In this document: positions 27,052 through 35,393 of the stretch, piece after piece
How positions within the stretch are numbered: position 1 is the first letter of the stretch
Layout of the letters: every line of letters starts with the position of its first letter
From: Pseudomonadota bacterium
GTDB taxonomy: Bacteria > Pseudomonadota > Alphaproteobacteria > Caulobacterales > Caulobacteraceae
DNA: 35,504 bases
Direction of reading: 5' to 3'
Assembly (NCBI GenBank): GCA_963205005.1
Contig: CAUJHW010000181.1
Coordinates: 1-35,504, forward strand
Notes under the pieces: model-generated
Database searches by the model: none
Told to the model about the DNA's origin: nothing
The model's input: only the letters and a program-made list of their open reading frames with translations
Made by a program: the position numbers and the translations under genes

Positions 27052-27179
27052 GCCCGTCACACGTGCGCTTGTTACGTGAAAGCCGCACCGCACTTTCGAA
27101 ATCCGGCTGCAACTGAACGCCGATAGCCTGACCGTGGGAAGTGCGCCAGAATGGCGCTCTGGGAGGGGACCCCAAGCCA

Positions 27180-29258
27180 ATGGGCCCACTATGGATGATC
27201 ATCGCTGCGGCCGCGCCGCAGGCGAGCACTGCACCTGCGGTCGAGGCGCCGCCGCCGGTGGCTGCGCCCGCGGACAAGGGCGTCATCGCCTATCCGCCCA
27301 GCTTCTTCGCCGAGGCCCAGCCCACCAACGCCTATGACATGGTCATTCGCCTGCCGGGCTTCACCTTCGACAAGGGCGCGGCGGTGCGCGGCCTCGCAGG
27401 GTCGGCGGGCAATGTGCTGATCGACGGCCAGCCGCCGGTCGCGAAGAACGACGCCCTGGACGAGATCCTCAAGCGCATTCCCGCGGGCTCGGTCGAGCGG
27501 ATCGACCTGATCCGCGGCGGCGCGCCCGGCATCGACATGGAAGGCCGCTCGGTGCTGGCCAACGTGGTGCGCAGGCAGACCGCCGGCTTCCGCGCCGCGC
27601 TGATGCCGTCCACCAACTTCATCTACGACGGCCGGGTGCTGAACAGCATCCGGGGCGAGGCCCAGTGGCGCTGGCCGGGCGGACGTTCGGCGGAGCTGTC
27701 CCAGGTCTACGGCAAGGGCCCGAACGAGGAACTGGGCGACGGAATCCGCACCCGCTATGGCGCGAACGGCGCAGTCCGCCTGCGTTCCAACGTCGACGTC
27801 GATTCCGGCGGCCAGCGCATCTACACCATCGGCGCCTTCGAGACCCCGGCGTTTGGGGGCCGAATCCGCCTGAACGGCGCCTTCCAGCTCAATCCGTCCT
27901 ACGTCGAGCTCTACGACCGCTACCAGGGGGGTGGCCGGGAGTACGAGTACGACCGCATTGACCGCCAGCAGATCGAGGTCGGCGCCCGCTTCTCCCGCGC
28001 GCTGGGACCAGGCACGAGCCTGGAGGCCATCGGCTTCCGGCAGATGAACAACGTCGACACCTCGGTCCACTTCGAGGCGCCGGCCCTGACCCGCGACTTC
28101 CGCCTGGACCGGCAGAGCCGCGAGACGGTGGGCCGTCTCACCCTCAAGCGCCGACAGTCCGCCCGCCTGTCCTTCGAGGGCAGCCTGGAAGGCGCGCTCA
28201 ACCAGCTCGACAGCGACACCGACCTTGCGGTGAACAGCCGCGCTGTCGTCGTGCCCGCCGCCGACGTGCAGCTCGAGGAAACCCGCGGCGAGGCGACGCT
28301 CCGCGCCACCTGGCGGGCAACCGACGCGCTGAGCCTGGAGGCCGGGGTCCGGCACGAGCGGTCAAAGGTCACGTCCGAAGGTGACGTGATCCTGACCCGC
28401 AAGCTCGCTTTCACCAAGCCGCGGCTGGCCGCGACCTGGGCGATCAACCCGGCCAGCCAGGTCCGCCTGCGGTTCGAGCGCGAAGTCGGCCAGCTCAACT
28501 TCGATGATTTCGTCGCCACGTCCAACGTCGCCTCGACCGGCACCCTGTCGGCCGGAAACCCTGACCTCACGCCGCAACAGGCCTGGGTCTACGAGGCCGC
28601 CTACGAGCGCCGCTTCTGGGGCGCCGGAGCCATCGTGCTGACGGTCCGCCATTTCGAGCTGTCCGACGTCGTCGACCGCGTGCCGATCTTCGGCCCCACC
28701 GGCGCGATCCTCGCCGATGCGCCCGGCAACATCGGCGCCGGGACCAAGGATGAATACGCCGCCAGCCTGACCCTGCCGCTTGACCGGCTGGGCGTCCGCG
28801 GCGCCCAGTTCCGCGGCTCGGTCACACGCCGCCGCACCCGCGTTCTCGACCCGCTCACCGGCGTGAAGCGCGAGATATCGGTCATCCGCCCCGGCGATGT
28901 CCGCGAAGGCTCGCAGAACGGCCCGGTCAGCTGGGAACTCCACTACACCCAGGACCTGCCGAAGCTGCGCACCGTCTGGGGCGCCGACGTGGTCGGCGGC
29001 TTCCGGGAGACCGCCTACCGCCTCACCGAGATCGAGACCCGCAAGGTCAGCGCCGCGGTCCAGCTGTTCGCCGAGTACAAGGCCCGCCCCGACCTGACCA
29101 TTCGGGTCGAGGCCCAGGCCATGAACCAGCGCAACGCCCAGCGCATCCGCGAGGTCTACGTCGGCCCCCGCAACCTCAAGGTCCTCGACTACACCGATGT
29201 GCGGAACCTGGAATGGGGCGGCAGCCTGAACATCCGTATCCGCAAGTCGTTCGGGTAG
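27180..29258 (+). CDS. TonB-dependent-receptor-like outer-membrane protein
   Basis: This 692-residue protein (ATG 27180) has an N-terminal signal-like stretch (MGPLWMIIAAAAPQASTAPA) and then a plug domain: IRLPGFTFDKGAAVRGL, NVLIDGQPPVAKNDALDEIL, RIPAGSVERIDLIRGGAPG, then a long beta-barrel ending in RKSFG. TonB-dependent receptors import siderophores, cobalamin or saccharides; the substrate here is not evident. A TonB box is not obvious; GVIAYPP (about 35-41) is a candidate. No permease or TonB/ExbBD genes are adjacent. It ends one base before the convergent parE stop. Confidence 0.85.
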   Translation: MGPLWMIIAAAAPQASTAPAVEAPPPVAAPADKGVIAYPPSFFAEAQPTNAYDMVIRLPGFTFDKGAAVRGLAGSAGNVLIDGQPPVAKNDALDEILKRIPAGSVERIDLIRGGAPGIDMEGRSVLANVVRRQTAGFRAALMPSTNFIYDGRVLNSIRGEAQWRWPGGRSAELSQVYGKGPNEELGDGIRTRYGANGAVRLRSNVDVDSGGQRIYTIGAFETPAFGGRIRLNGAFQLNPSYVELYDRYQGGGREYEYDRIDRQQIEVGARFSRALGPGTSLEAIGFRQMNNVDTSVHFEAPALTRDFRLDRQSRETVGRLTLKRRQSARLSFEGSLEGALNQLDSDTDLAVNSRAVVVPAADVQLEETRGEATLRATWRATDALSLEAGVRHERSKVTSEGDVILTRKLAFTKPRLAATWAINPASQVRLRFEREVGQLNFDDFVATSNVASTGTLSAGNPDLTPQQAWVYEAAYERRFWGAGAIVLTVRHFELSDVVDRVPIFGPTGAILADAPGNIGAGTKDEYAASLTLPLDRLGVRGAQFRGSVTRRRTRVLDPLTGVKREISVIRPGDVREGSQNGPVSWELHYTQDLPKLRTVWGADVVGGFRETAYRLTEIETRKVSAAVQLFAEYKARPDLTIRVEAQAMNQRNAQRIREVYVGPRNLKVLDYTDVRNLEWGGSLNIRIRKSFG

Positions 29259-29259
29259 A

Positions 29260-29556
29260 TCAGCCAGGAAACAGGATTGGCTCGTAGTCCATCGCGCCGG
29301 GCAGCACATGCAGCACCACGACGCGCTCGGTCTCGACGCGATAGAAGATAAGATAGCGTCCGTGCACGCTGCGTCGTACGCCACGGTGTTCGTAGCGCGG
29401 CACGAGAGCGAAGCGCTCGGGATGGATCGCCAGCTCCAGACATTTTGCCCGCAGTTCGAGCAGGAAGCTCAGCGCCCTTCGTGGATTATCGGTCGCGATA
29501 TGATCCGCGATCGCCTCCAGATCGCGCTGCGCCGCCTCGGAGAGCTCAACGATCAT
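29260..29556 (-). CDS. parE: ParE/RelE-superfamily toxin
   Basis: This 98-residue protein matches the ParE-like plasmid-stabilisation toxins: VELSEAAQRDLEAIADHIA at the N-terminus, LRAKCLELAIHPERFALVPR in the middle, VRRSVHGRYLIFYRVE and VLHVLPGAMDY near the C-terminus. ParE toxins poison DNA gyrase. It is coupled to the antitoxin gene by an ATGA overlap and read after it. Whether it is active cannot be told from sequence. Confidence 0.92.
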   Translation of the reverse strand: MIVELSEAAQRDLEAIADHIATDNPRRALSFLLELRAKCLELAIHPERFALVPRYEHRGVRRSVHGRYLIFYRVETERVVVLHVLPGAMDYEPILFPG

Positions 29557-29810
29557 TCCTCCGACTGGCTCTGGGCAAGGTACTTGGCCTCGAGTCGATC
29601 GAATACGTCTTCGGCGGGCCTGGTGCGTCCCGCGTCAGCGTCAGCCAGCCCGCGGGCGAGGGACTCGTCGAGCGCCGCGAACCGCGCCTCCCGCTCCTGC
29701 ACCAGCCGGACGCCCTCGCGCAGCACCTCGCTCTTTGAATTGTATCGTCCCGTCTCGACGAGCTGGCTGACGAAACGCTCGAGCTGAAGGCCAAGGTCGG
29801 CGCTGATCAT
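29553..29810 (-). CDS. parD: ParD-family antitoxin
   Basis: This 85-residue protein matches ParD antitoxins: an N-terminal ribbon-helix-helix DNA-binding domain (ISADLGLQLERFVSQLVETG, RYNSKSEVLREGVRLVQE) followed by a flexible acidic C-terminus, DAGRTRPAEDVFDRLEAKY, that would wrap the toxin. It is first in the pair and overlaps parE by 4 bases. It probably autoregulates the operon through the AT-rich repeats just upstream. Confidence 0.93.
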   Translation of the reverse strand: MISADLGLQLERFVSQLVETGRYNSKSEVLREGVRLVQEREARFAALDESLARGLADADAGRTRPAEDVFDRLEAKYLAQSQSEE

Positions 29811-29843
29811 GGCAGTCGTCCTCTGCTGTGGCGCACACAGGTC

Positions 29844-29859
29844 TTATCAACTATTATCA
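29844..29859. promoter_or_regulatory. TTATCA direct repeats upstream of parD
   Basis: TTATCA occurs at 29844-29849 and again at 29854-29859, exactly 10 bases (one helical turn) apart, within the AT-rich 67-bp gap upstream of parD. On the parD strand they read TGATAA, which can also act as a -10-like sequence. A ribbon-helix-helix repressor binding the two half-sites is a reasonable but untested interpretation. Confidence 0.5.
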
Positions 29860-29877
29860 TTGTCGCGCCCCGACGTC

Positions 29878-32259
29878 TCACTTCACCGGCGTGAACCGCA
29901 TCATCACCTCGGCGTCGCCTTCCACCGCCGCGCGGCTGTAGCGCAGGGGCACGTAAGCGCCCGCCGCCCACAGGGGGAACAGGTCGCGGTAGTGCGGGCT
30001 CATCGGATCGCCGGACTGGCCGGGCGTGTTGATGGCCATCGAGTTGTCCCAGGCGCCCACGTCCATCACGAACCGCACCGAGGCGCCGGCCGTCTGGATG
30101 AAGGTCTTGGGATCAAAGGTCGCCGCCCGCGGAGAGGAGGCCGAGCCCGGAACCTGCAGCGGCCCCAGCGTCATCTGGGCGGCCAGTTCCGGACCGGCGA
30201 GGGCGGCGACGGCGGGCCGGAAGGTGGCGTTGTGCAGCCGGCCCCAGGTCCAGGTCCCCATGTCGGGACCAAGGCGCGTCTGCAGTTCCGCCACCGCGCC
30301 GGCCAGGCTCGACAGCAGCAGCGGCGCGCGGGCGGCCGGCGGGGCGGCTTCCAGCCAGGTCAGGATCGGGTCGGGCCCGGTCGGCCGGATCATGCCCCGC
30401 GCGGCTTCGGGCGCGGCGGTGTCCAGCGTGGCCTTGGGCAGGTGCTTGTTCGCCCAGACCTCATAGATCGCCGCGGCGGCGCTGTCGGTCCCCTCGACGC
30501 CGTCCCAGGCCTGCAGCAGGGCCAGCGCCCGCGCCACCCCGGCGTCCGGCGAGGACAGGCCCTTCACCAGCGCCACGCCCCGGCGCGCCTGGACGCTGGT
30601 CGGGTCGGTCTGCAGCGCCATGGAATCGGCCAGCGTTCCCTTGGGCTGGCCGGCCAGCACCTCGTGGATCCGCTCCGTGCGCGTGGGGTCGGCCCACTCG
30701 TAGCCCAGCTTGCGGGCCGCGCGCGGATACTCCGGCTCGGCGGGGATGTTCATCGCATTGGCGGTGGCGAAGAAGCCCTTGGCCGGGTTGCGGCTGACCG
30801 GCAGGCCGCCGTCCTCGACGAAGCCCTTCCACTCGTAGCGCCCGTCGCCGGGCACCGGGAACAGCCCGTCCCAGTTGGGTCGCACCGGCGTACGGCCGGC
30901 CGCGGACCAGCCCGTCTCGCCCTTGGTGTCGGCATAGACCAGGTTCAGCGGCGGGGCGCCCCACTTGTTGCGCGCGGTCTGGAAGTCGTCCCAGCCCTTG
31001 GCCCGCCACATCCTCGACGACCCGAAATAGCCCGCCAGCCCCGGCTCGTTCCAGATCGTGCGGATCGCAAAGGCGCGGCCCTTGCCGGCGTCTTCTGACA
31101 CCACCGGCCCGTGGCGGGTGAAGTGCAGCTCCACCTCGCGCGGCGCCTCGCCCTTCACCGCGATGGTCTCCCGGACCACCTTCATCGGCTCCCAGCCACC
31201 CCTGTAGCGATAGGCCGCCCCCTTGGTCTCGTAGACGTAGAGGTCCTCCTGATCGATGTAGAAGATGGTGATCCCGAAGGCGGTGGTCCCGTTGTGGCCG
31301 AACGACACGCCGGGCAGGGCCGGCTCACCCGCGCCGATGATCGACAGCCCCGGCGCCTCCAGATGGGCGATGTAGCGCAGCGCCGGCACGCCCACCGGGC
31401 GGTGCGGGTCGTTGGCCAGGATCGGCCGCCCCGTCGCCGTGCGCGACGCGGAGATTACCCAGTTGTTCGAGCCCTCGGCATGGCGCTCCTCGATCACCTG
31501 GGCCAGCGCCTTGGGCGTCTCCGCCTCGGCCGTCTTCGTCGCCAGCGCCTCGAAACTCACCGGCTCGGTCGCGCGGATGTAGTCCTTCAGCACGTCCTCG
31601 GGCACGTCGCAGGGATCGAGCCCTTTCGGAACCGCCAGCTTGTGAGCGGGCTCCAGCTTGCGCCGCAGCGCGTCGGCTTCGACGCCGCCGGCGCAGACGA
31701 CCCGGGCGCGGGCCACCTCCGACGTCACGTTCGAGACCAGCGCATGGCTGCGGATGCGCAGCACGTCCTCCGGGTTCCAGGCCTCCGGAGCACTCTTCGT
31801 CAGTTTGAATTCAACGGGCAGGGGACGGGTCCCGGCCTTCACCTCGGCCACATAGGCGTTCACGCCCGCCGCGAAGCCCTCGACCGCCTCGCGGCCGCCG
31901 GTGTCATAGGCCGCCCACTCGGCCGCCATGTCGCCGCGATAGAGGAACAGGCGCGCCGCCCGGTCCTGCGCCACATAGGCCGGGCCCAGGCTGGCCGAAA
32001 GCCGCCCCAGCCCGCGCTTGCGCCAAAGGTCGATCTGCCACAGCCGGTCGCGGGCGGCGTTGTAGCCCTGCAGGAAGAACGCATCGCGGGCGGTCTTGGC
32101 GTAGATGTGCGGGATGCCCCAGCGGTCGACGACGATCTCGCCCGGCTGGCTCAGCCCGGCCAGCGGCCGGTCTTCCTGCCGCACCGCCGTCGACACCTCG
32201 GCCTGCGCCGCCCCCGCCAGCAGCGACAGCATCGCCGCGATCGTCATGCCCCGAACCAT
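29878..32259 (-). CDS. Penicillin acylase family (N-terminal nucleophile) amidase, exported
   Basis: This 793-residue precursor (ATG 32259; GGGGAG 7 bases upstream) has a signal peptide (MVRGMTIAAMLSLLAGAAQA). The frame is that of an Ntn-hydrolase precursor: an alpha-chain region, a spacer, and the beta-chain starting at the catalytic serine in HAEGSNNWVIS (S264), which would be exposed by autocatalytic cleavage. Later conserved segments include ILANDPHRPVGVPALRYIAH, GVSFGHNGTTAFGITIF, and GDPMSPHYRDLFPLWAAG. Members include penicillin G acylase, AHL acylases (PvdQ/QuiP) and aculeacin acylase, so the substrate could be a beta-lactam side chain, an acyl-homoserine lactone or another amide. It diverges from the VOC operon. 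Confidence 0.93.
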   Translation of the reverse strand: MVRGMTIAAMLSLLAGAAQAEVSTAVRQEDRPLAGLSQPGEIVVDRWGIPHIYAKTARDAFFLQGYNAARDRLWQIDLWRKRGLGRLSASLGPAYVAQDRAARLFLYRGDMAAEWAAYDTGGREAVEGFAAGVNAYVAEVKAGTRPLPVEFKLTKSAPEAWNPEDVLRIRSHALVSNVTSEVARARVVCAGGVEADALRRKLEPAHKLAVPKGLDPCDVPEDVLKDYIRATEPVSFEALATKTAEAETPKALAQVIEERHAEGSNNWVISASRTATGRPILANDPHRPVGVPALRYIAHLEAPGLSIIGAGEPALPGVSFGHNGTTAFGITIFYIDQEDLYVYETKGAAYRYRGGWEPMKVVRETIAVKGEAPREVELHFTRHGPVVSEDAGKGRAFAIRTIWNEPGLAGYFGSSRMWRAKGWDDFQTARNKWGAPPLNLVYADTKGETGWSAAGRTPVRPNWDGLFPVPGDGRYEWKGFVEDGGLPVSRNPAKGFFATANAMNIPAEPEYPRAARKLGYEWADPTRTERIHEVLAGQPKGTLADSMALQTDPTSVQARRGVALVKGLSSPDAGVARALALLQAWDGVEGTDSAAAAIYEVWANKHLPKATLDTAAPEAARGMIRPTGPDPILTWLEAAPPAARAPLLLSSLAGAVAELQTRLGPDMGTWTWGRLHNATFRPAVAALAGPELAAQMTLGPLQVPGSASSPRAATFDPKTFIQTAGASVRFVMDVGAWDNSMAINTPGQSGDPMSPHYRDLFPLWAAGAYVPLRYSRAAVEGDAEVMMRFTPVK

Positions 32260-32374
32260 GCCCGTTCTCCCCGTTCGCCCGGATATTGAACCTATCCCGC
32301 CCGCGGCGTCACGTGGCGCTTGCGCTTCCCCACAGGTCATCCGCTAGGGTCACGGTTCATCGGGAGGATGATCC

Positions 32375-32746
32375 ATGATCGGCTATGCGACTATCGGCAC
32401 GAACGACCTCGAGCGCGCCAAGACTTTCTACGACGCCCTGCTGGCTCCGCTCGGCGGCGCCCGGACTTTCGCCAACGGCGACCGCATGCAGTTCTACGGC
32501 AGCAAGGAAACGCCGGGGATGATCGCGGTCTCCAAGCCCTATGATGGCCAGCCCGCCACCGCCGGCAACGGCAGCATGTTCGGCCTGCCCGCCGCCACCA
32601 AGGAACAGGTCGACGCCGCCCACGCCGCGGGCGTCGCCGCCGGCGGAACCTGCGACGGCCCCCCCGGCCAGCGCATGCCCACCTTCTACGGCGCCTACCT
32701 GCGCGATCCGGACGGCAACAAGGTCTGCGTCTTCAACATGGGCTGA
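32375..32746 (+). CDS. VOC-family protein, copy 1
   Basis: This 123-residue vicinal-oxygen-chelate (glyoxalase/bleomycin-resistance-type) protein begins MIGYATIGTNDLERAKTFYD and ends FYGAYLRDPDGNKVCVFNMG, the typical VOC C-terminus. GGGAGGATG lies just upstream of ATG 32375. It starts an operon with a close relative and a GNAT acetyltransferase. The substrate is unknown; small stand-alone VOC proteins of this type often have no assigned function. Confidence 0.9.
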   Translation: MIGYATIGTNDLERAKTFYDALLAPLGGARTFANGDRMQFYGSKETPGMIAVSKPYDGQPATAGNGSMFGLPAATKEQVDAAHAAGVAAGGTCDGPPGQRMPTFYGAYLRDPDGNKVCVFNMG

Positions 32747-32749
32747 ACC

Positions 32750-33118
32750 ATGATCGGCTACACCACCATCGGCACGAACGACCTCGAACGCGCCAAGGCG
32801 TTCTACGACGCCGTGCTCGCCCCGCTGGGCGGCCGCCGGACCCTGGTCTACGAGCGGTCGCTCTACTACGGCAGCCCCTCGCGGGGGGCGATGCTGGGAG
32901 TCACCCTGCCGTTCGACCGGCAGGACGCGACCCCCGGCAACGGCGCGATGGTGGCCCTGTCGGCCGAGTCGCCGGCGGTGGTGGACGCTGTCCACGCCGC
33001 CGCGATGGCCGCCGGCGGAACCTGCGAGGGCCCGCCCGGCCAGCGCATGGACAACTTCTACGGCGCCTATTTCCGCGACCTCGACGGCAACAAGATCTGC
33101 ATCTTCAAGATGCCCTGA
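32750..33118 (+). CDS. VOC-family protein, copy 2 (tandem paralogue)
   Basis: This 122-residue protein is a tandem duplicate of the preceding one. Shared blocks include IGTNDLERAK, HAA-containing helices followed by AAGGTC, GPPGQRM and FYGAY. Identity is high at the two ends and lower in the middle (about residues 30-70), where copy 2 has ERSLYYGSPSRGA in place of the copy 1 sequence. It starts 3 bases after copy 1 stops. The reading frame is intact. Confidence 0.9.
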   Translation: MIGYTTIGTNDLERAKAFYDAVLAPLGGRRTLVYERSLYYGSPSRGAMLGVTLPFDRQDATPGNGAMVALSAESPAVVDAVHAAAMAAGGTCEGPPGQRMDNFYGAYFRDLDGNKICIFKMP

Positions 33119-33119
33119 G

Positions 33120-33686
33120 ATGGCCACGCTCGAACTCCGCACGCCGTCGCTCGACCTGCTGCCGGGCTTCGTCGACGCCCTTCACAGGGGGTGGTCGCGC
33201 GACAACGTCGGGCTGGAGAAGACCATCGCCGACGACCTGCGGCGGATCGCCGAGGATGCACCCGCCTTCGTGGCCTCCCTCGACGACGTGGCTGCGGCGG
33301 GCGGCCCCATCACCCTGCCGGACGGGACGCAGTTCGCGCGCCTGCCGGGCTACAACCGCTGGCTCTGGGACGGCGAATTCTGCGGCTCCATCGGCTTCCG
33401 CTGGCAGCCGGGCACATCGGACCTGCCGCCCCAAGTCCTCGGCCACATCGGCTACTCGGTGCCCGAGTGGAAGCGGGGCCAGGGCTATGCCACCCGTGCG
33501 CTGGCCCTGATCCTGCCCGACGCCCGCGCCCGCGGCCTCACCCACGTCGATCTCACCACCGACACCGGGAACATCCCCTCCCAGCGCGTTATCACCGCCA
33601 ACGGCGGCGTCCTCGTCGAACGCTTCGCCACCCCCGCCGCCTATGACCACGCGGGCGACAAGCTGCGGTTCCGCATCACGCTCTGA
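33120..33686 (+). CDS. GNAT-family N-acetyltransferase
   Basis: This 188-residue GNAT has the acetyl-CoA-binding region HIGYSVPEWKRGQGYATRAL, with the R/Q-x-x-G-x-G/A signature in RGQGYAT, and a following VDLTTDTGNIPSQRVITANG helix. ATG 33120 lies one base after the second VOC stop, so the three genes form an operon. The acceptor substrate is unknown. Confidence 0.9.
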   Translation: MATLELRTPSLDLLPGFVDALHRGWSRDNVGLEKTIADDLRRIAEDAPAFVASLDDVAAAGGPITLPDGTQFARLPGYNRWLWDGEFCGSIGFRWQPGTSDLPPQVLGHIGYSVPEWKRGQGYATRALALILPDARARGLTHVDLTTDTGNIPSQRVITANGGVLVERFATPAAYDHAGDKLRFRITL

Positions 33687-33790
33687 GCGCCCGCTTTGCG
33701 CCCCATCGCGCCAAAACCGGTGTATGGAACGCCCGCTCGGGCCCGACATGCGCCCGGCGGCCTGATCCATAGCCTATTCCCGGAGTTCCC

Positions 33791-35170
33791 GTGACCGCTC
33801 TGCCTCCCCAGCCGCTCAGCCCCCTCGACGGACGCTACCGGTCAGCCGTCACCGAACTGGCGGACTATCTCTCGGAAGCCGGCCTCAACCGGGCCCGGGT
33901 CGAGGTCGAGGTCGAGTGGCTGATCGCGCTCACCGACCGTTCGCTGTTCGGGTCCGCCCCGCTGTCCGAGGCCGACAGGGCCCGACTGCGCGCCCTCTAT
34001 GCCGACTTCGGCCAGGCCGAGATCGACTGGCTGGCCGAGCGCGAGGCCGTCACCCGCCACGATGTGAAGGCGGTGGAATACCTGGTCCGTGACCGGCTCG
34101 AACAGCTGGGCCTCGGCGCCCTGGCCGAGCTGACCCACTTCGCCTGCACCAGCGAGGACATCAATTCCGCGGCCTACGCCCTGACGGTGAAGCGCGCCGT
34201 GACCCGCGTGTGGCTGCCCAGGCTCAAGGGGGTGATCGACACCCTGGCCGCCCTGGCCGTCACACACCGCGATGCGCCCATGCTGGCCCACACCCACGGC
34301 CAGCCCGCCACGCCCACCACCATGGGCAAGGAGATCGGCGTGTTCGCCTGGCGTCTGCAGCGCGTCGTCCGCCAGATCGAGGGTTCGGAGTATCTGGCCA
34401 AGTTCTCCGGCGCCACGGGCACCTGGTCGGCGCACCTGGCCGCCGAGCCCGACGTGGACTGGCTGGACCTCGCCCGCGACTTCATCGAGCGGCTGGAGAT
34501 CGGCTTCAACCCGGTCACCACCCAGATCGAATCACATGACTGGCAGGTCGAGCTCTACGACCGCGTCCGCCACGCCGGCGGCATCCTCCACAACCTGGCC
34601 ACCGATGTGTGGACCTACATCTCGATGGGCTACTTTACCCAGATCCCGGTTGCCGGGGCGACGGGCTCGTCCACCATGCCGCACAAGATCAACCCGATCC
34701 GGTTCGAGAACGCCGAGGCCAACCTCGAGATTGCCGGCGGGCTGCTCGCCACCCTGGCGCAGACCCTGGTCACCTCGCGCCTGCAGCGCGACCTCACCGA
34801 CTCAACCACCCAGCGCAACATCGGCGTGGCCTTCGGTCACTCCCTGCTGGCGCTCGACAACCTCCAGCGCGGGCTTGGCGAGATATCCCTGGCGCAGGAC
34901 GCCCTGCTCGCCGACCTCGACGCCAACTGGGAAGTGCTGGCCGAGGCCATCCAGACCGTGGTCCGCGCCGAGATCACCGCCGGCCGCTCGGCCATCACCG
35001 ACCCCTATGCCCTCCTGAAAGACCTCACCCGCGGCCGTCGCGTCGGCGCCGCGGACCTGGCCGAATTCATCCGCGGCCTCGACATCGGCGAAGCCGCTCG
35101 CGACCGCCTCCTGGCCCTCACCCCTGCAACCTACACCGGCATCGCCGGCGCCCTCGTCGACCGGCTCTAG
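33791..35170 (+). CDS. purB: Adenylosuccinate lyase
   Basis: PurB cleaves adenylosuccinate and SAICAR in purine synthesis. The 459-residue protein has LSPLDGRYRSAV, THFACTSEDINSAAYAL, HTHGQPATPTTMGKE, the family signature GSSTMPHKINPI, and DLTDSTTQRNIGVAFG. It matches E. coli PurB in length (456 residues) and in these blocks, rather than the shorter form of about 430 residues found in Bacillus and many other bacteria. The start is GTG 33791. Upstream 33687-33790 must hold its promoter. Confidence 0.96.
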   Translation: MTALPPQPLSPLDGRYRSAVTELADYLSEAGLNRARVEVEVEWLIALTDRSLFGSAPLSEADRARLRALYADFGQAEIDWLAEREAVTRHDVKAVEYLVRDRLEQLGLGALAELTHFACTSEDINSAAYALTVKRAVTRVWLPRLKGVIDTLAALAVTHRDAPMLAHTHGQPATPTTMGKEIGVFAWRLQRVVRQIEGSEYLAKFSGATGTWSAHLAAEPDVDWLDLARDFIERLEIGFNPVTTQIESHDWQVELYDRVRHAGGILHNLATDVWTYISMGYFTQIPVAGATGSSTMPHKINPIRFENAEANLEIAGGLLATLAQTLVTSRLQRDLTDSTTQRNIGVAFGHSLLALDNLQRGLGEISLAQDALLADLDANWEVLAEAIQTVVRAEITAGRSAITDPYALLKDLTRGRRVGAADLAEFIRGLDIGEAARDRLLALTPATYTGIAGALVDRL

Positions 35171-35174
35171 AACT

Positions 35175-35343
35175 CCTCTCCCCCCGGCGAAGCCGAGAGG
35201 GGAGAGGGCAGGGAGAGGGGCGGCTCTGACGGGCCGCACCCACTCCACCTTCAGCCAGAACCCATGGCTGCCCCACCCAGCAAACGGCCACGCCGCGTCG
35301 CCCCTCTTCCGACGTCTCCCCTCTCGCTTCGCGGGGGGAGAGG
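35175..35343. repeat. REPIN-like inverted pair, family D, after purB
   Basis: The left arm (35175-35208) has CTCTCCCCCCGGCGAAGCC and the right arm (35315-35343) is its inverted copy (CTCCCCTCTCGCTTCGCGG). The right-arm hairpin is followed closely by a T-run (CTTTCTTTTT at 35349-35358), so it could double as the purB terminator. No gene lies in this 35171-35393 gap. Confidence 0.8.
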
Positions 35344-35356
35344 AGGCGCTTTCTTT

Positions 35357-35382
35357 TTGACTCCAATGTTCCGCTTATGTTC
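35357..35382 (+). promoter_or_regulatory. Promoter-like sequence with LexA-type box GTTC-N7-GTTC
   Basis: TTGACTC (35357-35363) resembles the Caulobacter housekeeping -35 (TTGACGS), and GCTTATGT (35373-35380) resembles its -10 (GCTANAWC), with a 9-base spacer, slightly short. Overlapping the -10 is GTTC-N7-GTTC (35368-35371 and 35379-35382), the direct-repeat SOS box of alphaproteobacterial LexA. The ATG of the next gene lies 12 bases beyond. Chance occurrence once in a window of this size is roughly expected; the position is what makes it notable. Confidence 0.55.
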
Positions 35383-35393
35383 TCTCTCCGCCC

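Noticed and set aside
26212..27189. 325-codon minus-strand frame over the SDR and thiolase end
   Set aside because: Antisense shadow of the SDR; no recognisable domain.
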